A stretch of 64,000 bases of DNA from Lindgomyces ingoldianus (lineage: Eukaryota > Ascomycota > Dothideomycetes > Pleosporales > Lindgomycetaceae). The stretch spans positions 124,001 through 188,000 of the forward strand of contig NW_022985183.1 of assembly GCF_010093535.1 (NCBI RefSeq), written 5' to 3'. The translations under genes were made by a program, and so were the position numbers. The notes below the pieces were generated by a model, which was given only the letters and a program-made list of their open reading frames with translations, made no database searches and was not told the DNA's origin. Below, piece by piece: positions 23,344 through 34,966 of this stretch (position 1 is the first letter of the stretch; every line of letters starts with the position of its first letter).

Positions 23344-24113
23344 ATGTCTGAAATGGATGGTTTCGAGCTTGTCGTAGCCGGCAAAGTAGATCTCGACGCG
23401 ATGACGGAGCTGACTATCATAGGTTGGGCCGAGGACCCCATATGGCAAGCTCTCATGAGGAATGTGGCGCGAGAGGATGTTTTCAATCTTCTTGCATCAA
23501 TCCATAGGACCCGTTTCCCAGAACCCCTCAGTAAGTACTACAAAATTCAAGTGAAAGAAACAAAGTGCGTAACAATGAGCCCTCCCTGTGGAATCTCCCA
23601 TCATGGTAGCGATGCACTGAAAATGCTGATAGGCGACTGGTCGGCTGGACAAGCTTGTTGTGGCCGAATCCAGACAAACAAGAGGAAGACAAGGAGCCCG
23701 AGGTACCGAAGCTCCCTAGCATCAACGACCGGATGGCAACAATCTTCTGTACAAGGCTTATGCCGTCTTCCAAGGAGATAGGCTATGACGATAGGAAACA
23801 CTTCCGTAAGCTATTCATAACAGACTACGCTGCGTCAATTCTTTGAACAATACTGATTTGATAAGATCGAAGAAGAACCTTCGTCCACCCAGATTACCAG
23901 AAATGGGGGTTCGGCACCTGGCTGACCGATTACTGCAACAAGATAGCCGAAGAAGTTCAAGGCGTCACTTTTGTGGGAGCCCGGCCTTCATCCAGACCGT
24001 TGTTTGAGAAAGGAGGCTTCAAGATTGTTGCAACGATTGACGTTGACGTGACCGGTGATGGGTCCGAGATGGATGTTCATTACACAATGCGACGGGATCC
24101 TCCGACCAAGTGA
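23344..24113 (+). CDS. GNAT-family N-acetyltransferase
   Basis: The exons are 23344-23564, 23633-23805 and 23866-24113, giving 213 residues. The C-terminal half has the acetyl-CoA-binding pattern of GNAT proteins: FVHPDYQKWGFGTWLTDYC (the Q-x-x-G-x-G loop) followed by GVTFVGARPSSRPLFEKGGF, where the last segment is the usual strand and helix with a conserved Phe/Gly. The N-terminal part contains RLVGWTSLLWPNP. These fungal GNAT proteins are usually soluble acetyltransferases acting on small molecules or proteins; the substrate cannot be predicted. Splice junctions are all GT-AG and phases agree. It stands alone between RPS19 and a HET gene. Confidence 0.82.
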
Positions 24114-24585
24114 AGTATTCAGAGACTACCCCTTCTCAATTCGAGTGCTCTGGTACCAATCCGAATAATCCTTCAACAAGTACTGGCTCTTTTGCAACGG
24201 TTGCGGCGTTTGACAAATGCTGACCCTTAACGACTCCGCCCCAAGCTTACTAATCACTCAACATTTCAAACGCACAAATCGAGGTATTTAATATAAATGA
24301 TACCTTGCTCGCATAGCTTATCCTGACAAAATCAACCAATCAATACTCTGCCCTCGCTCCCACATATCCCCCCCCAACCCCCTACGAGGCTGATCGAGCC
24401 GTCGTCCAATGATAGGCCAGGCCTCGGAGTAAATATGGATACTATTACTCGGTGTTTATATACACACGTCGGGGTTGCGATACTTTTCATAAAGGCCAAT
24501 GAGCACCTAATGCGATTTTCACTTTAGATATCTAGCAATATTGCAAAGTTCTTAGCCTTACCTCCCCGGCCGTTAATAGAAGGCG
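24114..24585. other. Intergenic, GNAT to first HET gene
   Basis: About 470 bases without a gene. It contains a C-rich run near 24370 and AT-rich sequence before the HET start. Confidence 0.5.
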
Positions 24586-26565
24586 ATGGCCAACCCTATC
24601 ACCGCCCACAACACAATCATTGTCGAATCAACCAAACACTTGAGATACGAGAAAATGGAAGGTGGAGGGTTTCGACTGCTAACCCTGCTTCCTGGGTTAC
24701 CTGAAGAAGACATATCCTGTCGATTAACGATAGTACCACTACGGGAGGCACCCGCCTATGAGACTCTATCATACGCATGGGGATCTCCAAAGCGTACGCG
24801 CAGAATCTCTGTCGATGGTCAAAGACATGACATCACTGAGAATCTCTTTGCTGCATTGCTTCACCTCCGGCCTATGGATCGGGCCCTATGCCTCTGGATT
24901 GATGCCATTTGTATTGATCAGCAAAATCTTCATGAACGATCTCGACAAGTGAGCATAATGCGTGACATTTATCGAGGATCCAAGCGAGTCTACGTCTGGT
25001 TGGGATTGCCTGACGTTGGCTGGAATTTCTTAGATAAGCATGGATACCAACTTTCACGTTGCAAAGGTAGTTCTTGCGACTTGACTGGGAGGCAGACCAC
25101 CTCTGAATTTGGCAATGACTCGCATGGTATGACCTTTTAGAGTTGATTTGAAAGGAATTCTAACAAGTCAAGCACAGGTCTCCAGAATGCCGAGGTTCAA
25201 GCAACGGAAAGAAATCCATTCAAAGTGATCCAGCATTTCGCGAGCAATAAGCACTTTTACGACTTACCTGGGTTCCACACAAGCGAAAACGGAGAGCATA
25301 CCTTCACTGACGACGGGAGATATGAAAGAATATATGAAGACCTCATCCAGCTGTTTCGCTCAGCATGGTGGACCCGATTATGGTGTGTCCAAGAAATCTT
25401 ACTTGCGCCGGATGCTCTTCTCGTCTATGGCCCATGGAGCATTCCGTGGATCAACCTCAAAGAAGCTTCCACTAACCAACGTCGCCATAGCTTGTCTTGC
25501 TGCGCTGAAGCACTTACCCAACTTCCGCCGAAATACTGGTTCTTCAGGGATGACGATATTGTTGAACGATCTGTACACACGAAAGCAAGCAACTTCGCGT
25601 ATTATGATCTCGATCGATTGCTTCGATCATACTGCCATCGGAAATGCCAGGATCCTAGGGACAAGATATACGGCCTACTAGGGCTTGTCGACCCAGCGAA
25701 GTATTCGAGTTTGAAACCTGACTACACGAAAGATACACACGAAGTCTACTACGATGCAACAGTGGCTATATACAGCCAAACACCCCTAAGTCTCCGTTTT
25801 CTTGCGGGACGAAGCTCCTCCTCGGCCATGGATACTACGCATTTACCTTCGTGGATCCTGGATTTCTCAGAAACGCCAGATATAGAGTCAATATGGTATG
25901 CAAAACGCCGAAATGAGCTCTACGACCTCTATCATGCTGCCGCCCAGACAGCTGCGGACGTGAAATTCATGAACAAGACTCAACTCAGGCTCAAAGGCAC
26001 GCAGATCTCTTCGATCACAGAGATGGGAAGCGTTCGCACAAGTGTGTATTACTCAGACTCCGTTGGCATGGTCAAAACCTGGTCTAAATTCGTAGGCCTG
26101 GATTTTTGGAAACTCTCCGATAATACGCGACATTCCTCCCTTCAGGAGCAGTTCTGGCGCACGCTAATTGCGGATGTCATGCTAGACTCGCCCGTAGAAT
26201 GGCGTTGGCGAAGAGCTTCCAACGAAGACATAGATACCTATATCCAAGCTATGGCGAACTTCTTCCAGCACGAGCCGCAAAAAGGCCTAACATTGAATCT
26301 CAATCTAACAAAGACTATGGCCATTGTGGCTTTTGGGAGAGCGCTCTTCATCACGGATGATAAAAATCTGGGACTCTGCTATTCTAGCACAGAAGTTGGG
26401 GATGAGATTTGGGTTCTTCATGGTAGTAATGTACCATTTATACTGCGTCCTCAATCTGAGAGGGGAGTGTTTCGTCTTATTGGAGATTGCTATTTAGATG
26501 GCTTCATGGATGGGCAAGCCTTCGCAGATCCAGCTTATGAGATTGAAGATATTCTCCTGCAATGA
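24586..26565 (+). CDS. HET-domain protein (heterokaryon incompatibility type)
   Basis: The exons are 24586-25126 and 25178-26565, giving 642 residues; the intron has a CTAAC branch site. The HET domain occupies about residues 50-230, with AYETLSYAWGS (57-67), the LWIDAICIDQQN block (103-114) and IMRDIYRGSKRVYVWLG (124-140), the three classical HET motifs. A second block FRSAWWTRLWCVQEI and CQDPRDKIYGLLGLVDP follows, typical of the group in which the HET fold is continued by a long helical C-terminus. HET proteins trigger programmed cell death when genetically different hyphae fuse, but many are unstudied and this locus could have another role. It converges on a second HET gene with 142 bases between the stops. 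Confidence 0.92.
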
Positions 26566-26707
26566 GCGTTCCGAGATGGATCTAAATCCAGACATGGAAC
26601 GGCATCCTTCTAGGATCCTCCCTGATTCTAGCAAGAAGTTCAACCAATCCAAGCCATCCTATTTATATTCCAAAGCATGCGACAACGCATTATCCAACCC
26701 GGACTCA

Positions 26708-28852
26708 CTATATTACATAAATTGTCACCTTCTCATTTTCAGTCTTCCAATCTTTATCCCTCCACTTATATATATCCGCCAGCCCGACCCGCATGTACAA
26801 AGGCTCCGTATTCTCCTTCAGCTTTCTCAACACCATGGCAACCCCCAAGCGAGGAGACCAATCATATTCACCCTCCATCTTCATGGGAAAGAGGAAATAA
26901 TCGAAGTTTTCGCTGCGCCATTCAACCCCGCCAATCCCGGCATCGAGATATAGCCACGCGGAGAAAATATTTGCTTGTTCTGTTGAGACCACGATCAAAT
27001 GGTCCTCGTCATTATAGCCCGGCCAGATTGAAGCCTTGACTATGCAATGGTCTGATATATGCTCGACGGTCGCAGGGAGAACGTATCCTTTGAGCTCTAG
27101 CTTGGCTTCTGCAACAGGACCGTATGGATTCGACGCCCCCTCCATTGTCACATCCACGACGTGCCAATCAACAGGCGTCGCCGAACCTCTCGTTGACGCC
27201 CACCTCACCGGCGCGAGTACCGAAGCCCAAGACCAAGATGGCGCGTATGTATTTGGCAAGCGTTTCGACGCTGTCGAATGATCGCGGATCCGCACCGCGA
27301 TGGTTTTTTGCAGCTCACCAACACCAGGGCTTCTTGGATCGTCGATCTCACTAACTGTAGCAATAACCCCCGGATTTGATCCCCCGCGCGCATTGTACCA
27401 CAGCAAATCCTGCGGCAACCGCGTCCGCCACATCCCGGCAATATAATCTGTTTCTGCAGAACTTGACACGCGACTAACAACACCCGCCAACGCAGGTAGT
27501 CTGTCTTTCCCATACGTCAACTCACACTCCGTATAATTTGCAACAAACGACGTCCAAGATACGTGATCCTCTGGATCAGAAAGCACGTATGCGAAGAGCT
27601 TTTTCGGAGATGTTTTGTTGTGGAAGGAGGCAGATGGATGGCCGCATTGGCAGACGGAAGATTCCAGGCATTCCCAGAGGAGCTCGGCATTCCCGAAACG
27701 GATTATTCGCGTCGAGAGGACAAGTTCTTGCAGTACCCAGGCGCGGGTGTGTAGTTCGCTGTAGTTTTCGGTCGCATAGCATGTGTTGAGGATTTTTGCT
27801 GTGTCGTGCGTGCTGTTCTTAGACTTGGTCTCGGTGTCGGTATTATTACCGTCAGTTGAAGTGAATTTTATCGATACCATACTGTTCGATTCCTGGTTTT
27901 GATGGCCTCCAAGTTCTAATTTGGTCAAATCGGTAGCCTTGGTGATAAAAAGCCCGCAATGTGAATGCGACGCGGCATCCGCCGCAAGTGTAATATAAGC
28001 GTTTGAATACACATCCGCCATTCGGCTAGCCTCATGCTCCCAATCTTCCTCATCACCTTGGGTAATACACAAAGAGTCGATCCAGAGGTACTGCAATCCA
28101 AGCCCTCGTACAACCTCGATGGCCTCGCGGAATGTTTTGGGGAACCTGTTTAGAGGGATCGAGGAACAATGCGCTTTGAAATTCTTCCGCGTAGTGACGA
28201 GCCTTTTAAATCCAAGCGTTGGTGGTCCCCAGCGATGACTGAGTGTTGCATACCGTCCAATTTCCTTTTGACGAGAGACATAGAGGCGTGGCGCACGGGA
28301 TGAAGACCCGACATCTATTACGCGGGTGGGCAAGGGGCGGTCGAGAGAAGATCCGCATTTAGAGTGGTGTGTGTGACATTCCTCAAGCCATGTTTTGATG
28401 CGTTGAATCGAGTTCTGGAGCCCGGGAAGATCAGGTTCAAACGCCGCGTCTGCTACGTGAATTGCTTTCCAAGGCGTTCCTATTCACCAAAAACGCGTTA
28501 AAACCTGCGGGGAGCCCCTTGGAAAAGGGATTCTACCTTGAAGGTGCACCTCGATTTCCGTAATATCTGAGGGGAATTGAATGGTGATTTGAAGTGGATC
28601 GTTTCGTTGCACTTGGATTGCTTCTATACTTCTACGTTGGCTATTTGCGATTTGAACGGCTTTGAAGATGATCTGACATCCTGTGCACGCTTTTTGGGAA
28701 GACTGGAGGAGAACTGGATCTATGCATAGTGCTGCGGATGTATCATCAGCAGTAACATTCAAATCCTGGCAAAGGGTGCAGGGAGTTGAAGAATTCCGCC
28801 CGCGCGATCGCCGTCTAAAACGACCGATTAAAGAGGATTTAAGAGTCGACAT
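26708..28852 (-). CDS. HET-domain protein, second and distinct type
   Basis: The exons are complement 28537-28852 and 26708-28479, giving 695 residues from the first in-frame ATG. The N-terminal region has two CxxC pairs, CTLC and CTGC, which might bind zinc. The segment ending LPTRVIDVG leads into the HET domain: YATLSHRWG (about 182), QYLWIDSLCI (about 235-244), ADVYSNAYITLAA and RAWVLQELVLS. The C-terminus keeps the SYAPSWSWAS-type block. This is the common LSHRWG subtype, unlike the LSYAWG subtype of its convergent neighbour, so the two are not a recent duplication. The role is presumably non-self recognition or cell death; no partner gene is identifiable from context. Confidence 0.92.
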
Positions 28853-29323
28853 ACTTAAGTGGCAGTTTAGAGTAGGAGGTGGCCGAAGGCAGCAGTGAAG
28901 GCTGAAAGCTGACAAACCCCAGCCTTTCTAGCGCGCTATTGGCTGGACGGTCAAAGTCACGTGAAACGGACAGATAGCACTTTGCGTGTTCACACATACA
29001 GTGAAATATGAATAAAGTAGTATTGATCTCTTAAACGAATTGCTATAACTCGATGGATGACTTGCAGGAACTGATTTACGTCCTGAAACACTGAAATTGA
29101 ACGACGATAACATTTGTCTTCCCACTTTCCTTAATCCACTCATAGCATTTGCAACCCGAAAGCTCTGGATCCGAATCCTACCTCATGTGAAATATAATAT
29201 AGCATGTTTCAGGGTAGAAGCCTGCAGACTATTGCCATCTCCCCCAACCCCAGCAAGAGCCTCAATCGCTCGAATCCTCCCGAATAACTTCCCGTAAGAG
29301 TCCTGAATACCCCACCCTACCAC
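28853..29323. other. Intergenic, second HET gene to membrane-protein gene
   Basis: About 470 bases form the upstream region of the HET gene and the 3' region of the next minus-strand gene. No gene is seen. Confidence 0.5.
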
Positions 29324-32300
29324 TTACTCCAACCAAGCCTGCAATCCACCCAGCACCAAGCCAGCAAGCGTGACCACCCACCCAGCAACCCCAAAAGCGC
29401 CCTGCACATCCCCCAACCTCACCGTCCACACAATCCCAAAAACTGCGCTGCCAACCCCAAACCCCATAAACATCACCGCCCACACCTTTTGAGCTATAAA
29501 CCCTTCGACCAAGTTGAGGCCCCATCCCATTCCGGATTCGAGTCGTTCTCGTCGTTTGGGCGAGCGTTGGTACGTGATGAGCTCGTTGTCGTAGTCGGTT
29601 GGGTGACGGAAGAGGTGCAGGAGGTAGGTGGATCCAACGGGGGGCATGAGATCAATGGGCTCGAAGGAGTAAGGGTGTGTGGAGGGGAATTTTGATTCGG
29701 ATGTGGATTCGGATGTGGATGCAGATGTGGATGATGTGATGGAGGTGGCGGTGGTGGATGAGGTTGGTGGCATGGAAGGGCTAGCGCGAATGTCGGCAAA
29801 GCGGTTACGGTGGACTTCGAACTTGGAAGGGGTTAGTAAATAGGCATTGATACAGGGGATTGTAATACAAGGGCTCTAAGAATAGCACGAGAGATGTATT
29901 GAATGGGTGTCGCGATCGGAGACAAGGGAATATGGGGGGTGGAAGACGTGGATGAAGGGAAAGAGTGTGGTCTCGAAGTGTCAATATTCAATCTCTCAAA
30001 GGAAGGCGCGAACGCTAAGTCGACAGCCACGAGAGATGCCGAAGGTAAAGCAGTTTTTAAGAAAGCTGTACATACCTGCACAAACTCGATCGTAGTTAGC
30101 CCCCTTAACTTCGCCCACTTCAACCACTTATTATTCAAATGTTCATAATGTGCCCTGAGGGCCAACGCTAGGTCCTTATCGCTCGTTATCTTCCCTTTGT
30201 TGACATCAATGTGGACGATCTTGGGGGTGAAGCGCCCCTCGTTTGCGCAAGTTAGTAGCCACTGTTCCTCATGATACGAAGGAATCCGCACACTAAACGG
30301 ATTAGTGCTGCGGAGGCGGGTAGGGCTGTATTTTGAGGACTCTTTGCCTTTACCCCAAGATGAGGGTCCGCCGTATGTGGATGATGGAGTGGCGAGCGTG
30401 GATGCTGTACTGACGGAGCTGAAGACCGAGGACATGGTTGAGGAAGTGCTGGTTCTACCGGCTGGACTAGTAGGGGTGTGGGCTCTTGGGCGGTTGAGGT
30501 AGGCTTCGAGAAGGCGGGCGGCACCGCGACGACGTTCGATGAAATCGTCGTACAACTGTTCACCGCAAGACTAGGAGGAATCAGAACATTGAAGACTGGA
30601 TTGTATAAAAAGGAGGCAGCTTACACATGTCCAACGGACTCTAACGTGGCCCGGAGGTACTGGAGGTTCTCCACCATACCTTTCTCGTAACGCATGCAGC
30701 CCTTCAAACGCTCTATCTGAAAGTGCGCTCAGCGCTAGACCCAAGAAGGTCAGAAAGGGATTCTTCGTATTGACGGGTGCTGAGCGAATCTCAAGATTTG
30801 GCGGAAATGGAATTTCGCCGACGCTATCCATATCAATCGGTTCTTCGATGCGCGGTACCGACATTATTGGTGTTGGATTATGTATATGGCTTGCATCATC
30901 TGCATTGTTCTCAAAGGCCCTCTCTAAAGCGTTTCGGAGTTCCTCGGACGCATCTACTTCCGACCAAGCTGGAGAAGGGATGTTCTGATGTTCCTCCGCG
31001 AAGTGAACTGATGAACTGGATGATGATGGTTGATGAATGCGGGGAGAGCGTTTGCGTCGGAGTATAGGCGAGTTGTTCGCAGATTTTGTACGGGGGACGT
31101 TTGTTTCCAGCCTTAACCGAGCCTTCTGCTTAGCAGATGTGGGCGCTTCCTCTACGGAGGACCGGCGAGCTATTCTGTCCTTCTTGCCTAGCCTGTCTCT
31201 GGCGGTGTGATGTAAAGCACCAGAATCTTGAGATACGAACTCTTCTAGTAGCTCGGTTTGGCTTCGGCGCGGCCTGTGTCGAAGAGCTTGGGTAACAGGG
31301 GCGGGCGGGAGTAGCACGGAACTGCCCGAGGCAAATGTGGTATTAGCATCGTGAGGAGAGCGACGTTTGAACGACTTCTTGGCGTCGGATCTGTTTAAAT
31401 TGAGGCGTGCTGATTTCCCAGCTCCAGTGCGTCCCTTGACCGCTCTCCGTACAGGACCAACGACCGAAAGACCACGAGTAGGCGTCTTAACAATGCTCGA
31501 TACTGAAGTTGTCCGGGTAGGAAATCTGGAGCTACTCGTAGAAAACGGCTCTAAGTCTGTCGGATCATCGTCTATTCGCTCCGCCAAGGATCTGATTTCT
31601 GGGATCAAGGTATCAGCATCGCTTAAGCCTTCCTCTGAGATGGAGTTCCGTTGGCGGTTGTCCGTCGTTGTTTGACTAAGCCACCGGGGAATTGAGGACA
31701 TACGACCATCAGGTACAGGAGAATCCAGCGGTGGTGTCTGCGATAGTCTTATGCCGGGTTCGCTTGAGGTTCCAATCTCAAATACAGTTGGGTGGTGGTT
31801 GATTGGGGTTGTCTGGTCGATGGGTGACACGCTGGGGATCTCAGTAGCGTCTAATTCGACCCGCGGGGTTGAGTCCAGCTCAGCGAGCGCAGGGTCATTG
31901 CCTGAAGTTTGTCCCAGGTGTACCTCCGCAACCTCATTAGTCTCAGGACTCGATCCCTTCAGCAGCCGAACAACAAACCCCCTCCCGCTCTTCTTTATCC
32001 TCGCCTTGATATCCGCTAGCCTTCGCGATTGAGAATGGGAGGACGCAGTCGAAGCGCTCCGCTCAAATGTGACATTCCAATCCGGCACGACCTTTTGCAG
32101 GAAGTCAGGCGGTATGGCATCCAAATCTGACCAACCTTGCGGGTCTTGTTGAGGGCTGGTTGGGGGACTCGACTTCTGCGTTTGATAGAGCGGGGAGACA
32201 TCATAGCCTAAACTGGGAAAGGCTTGAAGATTGGCGAACAGCTTCTTTGACGCCGCGGGCTCCGGCGGGCTCCCGTCCGCCTTCTGGTGCTCGGGGTCGA

Positions 32301-32622
32301 TGTTGACGACCAATTGGAATTGGCCAGGGTTGCTCTTCTCCTCTTGCAGGGTTAACGTGAAGGGGACGGACTGAGTCTTCTCGTATTGTGGGAGCGGTGT
32401 TGAGCGCCCCTCGGGTTGCAATTGGAGGTTCGCGATGTCTTTGGGGTTGGAAGAGCGCGCAAGGAGGCGTCGGGAGGGCTGCAGTGCTCGCGGGGACGCC
32501 TATTAGAAGGAAGAATGTCAGTCATTGGCCTGTCGGTTGTTCCACAAGGAGCTAAGGAGCCCTGCGCTGCTTTGGTTGACACTATTCAAGGCGGCTGTTG
32601 CGAGAGAGGGGCCACTCACCAT
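29324..32622 (-). CDS. Conserved fungal protein with C-terminal membrane segments
   Basis: The exons are complement 32620-32622, 30625-32499, 30076-30570 and 29324-29821, giving 956 residues. The first 600 residues are mostly disordered, rich in Ser/Thr/Pro and basic patches such as RHRPRRSQ and LRRKRSPR. After a spliced RVRWTCSCGEQLYDDFIERR block comes the ordered part: LLTCANEGRFTPKIVHIDVN, DLALALRAHYEHLN, RGLTTIEFVQFEVHRNRF, PPVGSTYLLHLFRHP, and two hydrophobic helices at the C-terminus ending QAWLE. This combination is widespread in filamentous ascomycetes as a hypothetical protein, sometimes near signalling or incompatibility genes; its biochemical function is unknown to me. The first coding exon is ATG alone. 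The last intron is 254 nt, long for this genome. Confidence 0.82.
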
Positions 32623-33844
32623 TTTCGCATGTTTAAAGCCCAACGTGGCATTCGATGGAAGTGCCTGAGCGGTGGGGAACTAGCATGTGCAGCCATCTTG
32701 CTTTTATCGATCAGGCTGCAGTCAGCTGTGTGAATGATGTGCAGCATGAGCGCGAGGCGTTCCCGAGCACTGCCACAGAACCTATGCGGGCGCAGGCGTG
32801 CCGTGGCTGCAGCAGCCTTCATTCCTCTCATCTTGATTGGCCCCTTGTCGCTGGACTGGTGCACCTCCTTCGCTTTCGTCACACATCTTGCAGCTGGCAA
32901 ACCTTCGAGGACTGTTCAGTTACACTTGAAAACTTGGGGTTATATAAATTGCTGTCTTTTGAAGCTAGCTAGACCTATGAAGCGCAGCACCTCTTTGCAT
33001 TCTACCGCCTTCGGTTCTCAGCTTCAGGGCACACACACCCCACAAGCACTGGTAAGCACTGACACGCTGATAGAGAAACAAGATTTAGAGTCCGAACTGC
33101 TAGACAGAATCCTGCAGTTCTTAAATAAGTCCTCTGGTTCTAGACACCGGCCAACAGATTGATGTCTCCCTGTCAATGTTTGGCACAGGGCGCCAATGAT
33201 CTGTGACAGGGCTTCAACCTAACTATAACCCAACACCCTCAGCCTCAACTCCTTCCCATCCTGCACTCAATTCCATGCTCTTATACCTAGGCAGTCTTGG
33301 AAGGGCTTTAAGCCTCGCTGCCCCAATTCCCCCCCCTGCAAGCACCATACCCGCTCCCTCTGGGCAGTCGGTCGTCCTCTCGCCACGGGACCAAGCCGGA
33401 AGAATTCCCAACCACTTTGGCTTAGACTTCGGTGTATTATTCCCTCCTCTCTCTGCAATCCGAGCCCTTGGAGTCGCCCACAATTCTTCCGATGCTAGAT
33501 TCCCCCGCAATATCGTTCCTCCAAACACACGACCGTTCCTGGCTAGCGGACCTGGATATACCCGGTTTGTATGTAGCACATGAAGGTATAATATGCAGGC
33601 CTTCTCGGCCTCACTTTCAATCAATTTCTTTCATATGAGAGTCGAGGGTTTTCTTCACGAGAATAACTGGTCATAATATTGGCGTGCGATCAAGGCTCGA
33701 TATCCAACTGACTGATGCTCTGAAGCACTGACGAAGAACACAAAAAACCAATTGATCAGGCACAAAGGTAGCATCGGAGAGATCAACAGACCGCAGATAT
33801 AGAGCATCGGAGTCTCTTCCCCCAAAAAGTTTGGCATCTTCACA
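32623..33844. other. Intergenic, membrane-protein gene to GH93-like gene
   Basis: About 1.2 kb separates two divergent genes. Frames of 100-140 codons are open on both strands between 32.6 and 33.6 kb, but they overlap one another and show no domain. Confidence 0.45.
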
Positions 33845-34966
33845 ATGAAACTCCTGAGCACTCTCTTTCCCTTCTTCTCCCTCGCGCTTGCTCGACCAAA
33901 AGCAGCGCCATCCACCTTCTCCGGCGTCGTAGTTTACACTCCTCCATCCAATTACACCGATCCCCGCGTCCTCTACGCTCGAACAGCTCAACTCCCGGAC
34001 GGCGACATCCTCGCAACATGGGAAAACTACAGTCCCGAACCACCGCCCGTATACTTCCCCATCTACCGTTCCTCTGATGGTGGATATACCTGGAAAGAGC
34101 TATCACGGGTACAAGATCAAGTCAATGGCTGGGGATTGCGATACCAGCCATTCCTATACATCTTGCCTGAGGACATGGGCGACTATCCCTCCGGCACTGT
34201 CCTACTCGCTGGCTCATCCATCCCAACCGATCTCTCGCGCACCCAAATCGATCTCTACGCCTCGCGCGACAAAGGCGCAACCTGGAAATTCGTTTCGCAC
34301 ATTGCGGCCGGCGGCCGCGCGGTTCCCAACAATGGCCTCACGCCTGTCTGGGAGCCATTTCTCATGTACTACCAGAAAACGTTGATATGCTACTACTCCG
34401 ACCAACGTGATAACGCAACCCACGGCCAGAAAATGGTGCATCAAACCACCAAGGACATGCGCACGTGGGGCGCTGTCATCGACGACGTTGCGTATCCAAA
34501 GTATACGGATCGACCAGGCATGCCGACAGTCGCGCAACTGCCGAACGAGAAATACATCATGGCGTATGAATACGGCGGCGGGCCAGCAATCAAATCGAGC
34601 TACCAGTTCCCCGTGTACTACAAAATCGTCTCCGATCCCGAGAAATTCGGCCCTGCGACTGGGATCTCGCTGAAGGCAACCGATGGCACGATCCCCACCG
34701 GCTCGCCGTACATAGTTTGGAGTCCGGTTGGTGGCAAGAATGGGACGTTGATTGTGTCGAGTGGATCGCAATCGCAAGTGTTTGTTAACACGGGATTAGG
34801 GGAAGGAGCGTGGAGGAAGGTATCGACGCCAGAGGGGGTGTCGTATACGCGACATTTAAAGGTTTTGGGTGATGGGAGTAAGCTGCTGATTATGGGTGGT
34901 GGGCATTTGCCGCCGAGTACGACGAATAAGGTTACTGTGAGTGCTATGGATATCTCGAAGCTGTAG
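33845..34966 (+). CDS. Secreted BNR/beta-propeller hydrolase, GH93-like exo-arabinanase
   Basis: This intronless gene encodes 373 residues. A signal peptide of about 16 residues (MKLLSTLFPFFSLALA) is followed by a beta-propeller with Asp-box repeats SSDGGYTW (76-83) and SRDKGATW (140-147). Length and features fit glycoside hydrolase family 93, exo-1,5-alpha-arabinanases that release arabinobiose from pectin side chains. Glu170 (in TPVWEPF) and Glu242 (in MAYEYGG) fall at the same numbers as the catalytic glutamates I recall for the Fusarium enzyme Arb93A, which supports the assignment. Several NxT/S sites (NYT, NYS, NAT, NGT) suggest N-glycosylation. An alternative is another sialidase-superfamily enzyme. 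It was probably secreted for plant-biomass use. Confidence 0.85.
   Translation: MKLLSTLFPFFSLALARPKAAPSTFSGVVVYTPPSNYTDPRVLYARTAQLPDGDILATWENYSPEPPPVYFPIYRSSDGGYTWKELSRVQDQVNGWGLRYQPFLYILPEDMGDYPSGTVLLAGSSIPTDLSRTQIDLYASRDKGATWKFVSHIAAGGRAVPNNGLTPVWEPFLMYYQKTLICYYSDQRDNATHGQKMVHQTTKDMRTWGAVIDDVAYPKYTDRPGMPTVAQLPNEKYIMAYEYGGGPAIKSSYQFPVYYKIVSDPEKFGPATGISLKATDGTIPTGSPYIVWSPVGGKNGTLIVSSGSQSQVFVNTGLGEGAWRKVSTPEGVSYTRHLKVLGDGSKLLIMGGGHLPPSTTNKVTVSAMDISKL

Noticed and set aside
28853..28915. Longer start for the second HET protein
   Set aside because: The extension would begin with TTG; the first in-frame ATG is at 28852.
33203..33624. Overlapping frames of 126 and 133 codons on opposite strands
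   Set aside because: No domain, no splice context and mutual overlap; composition alone explains them.
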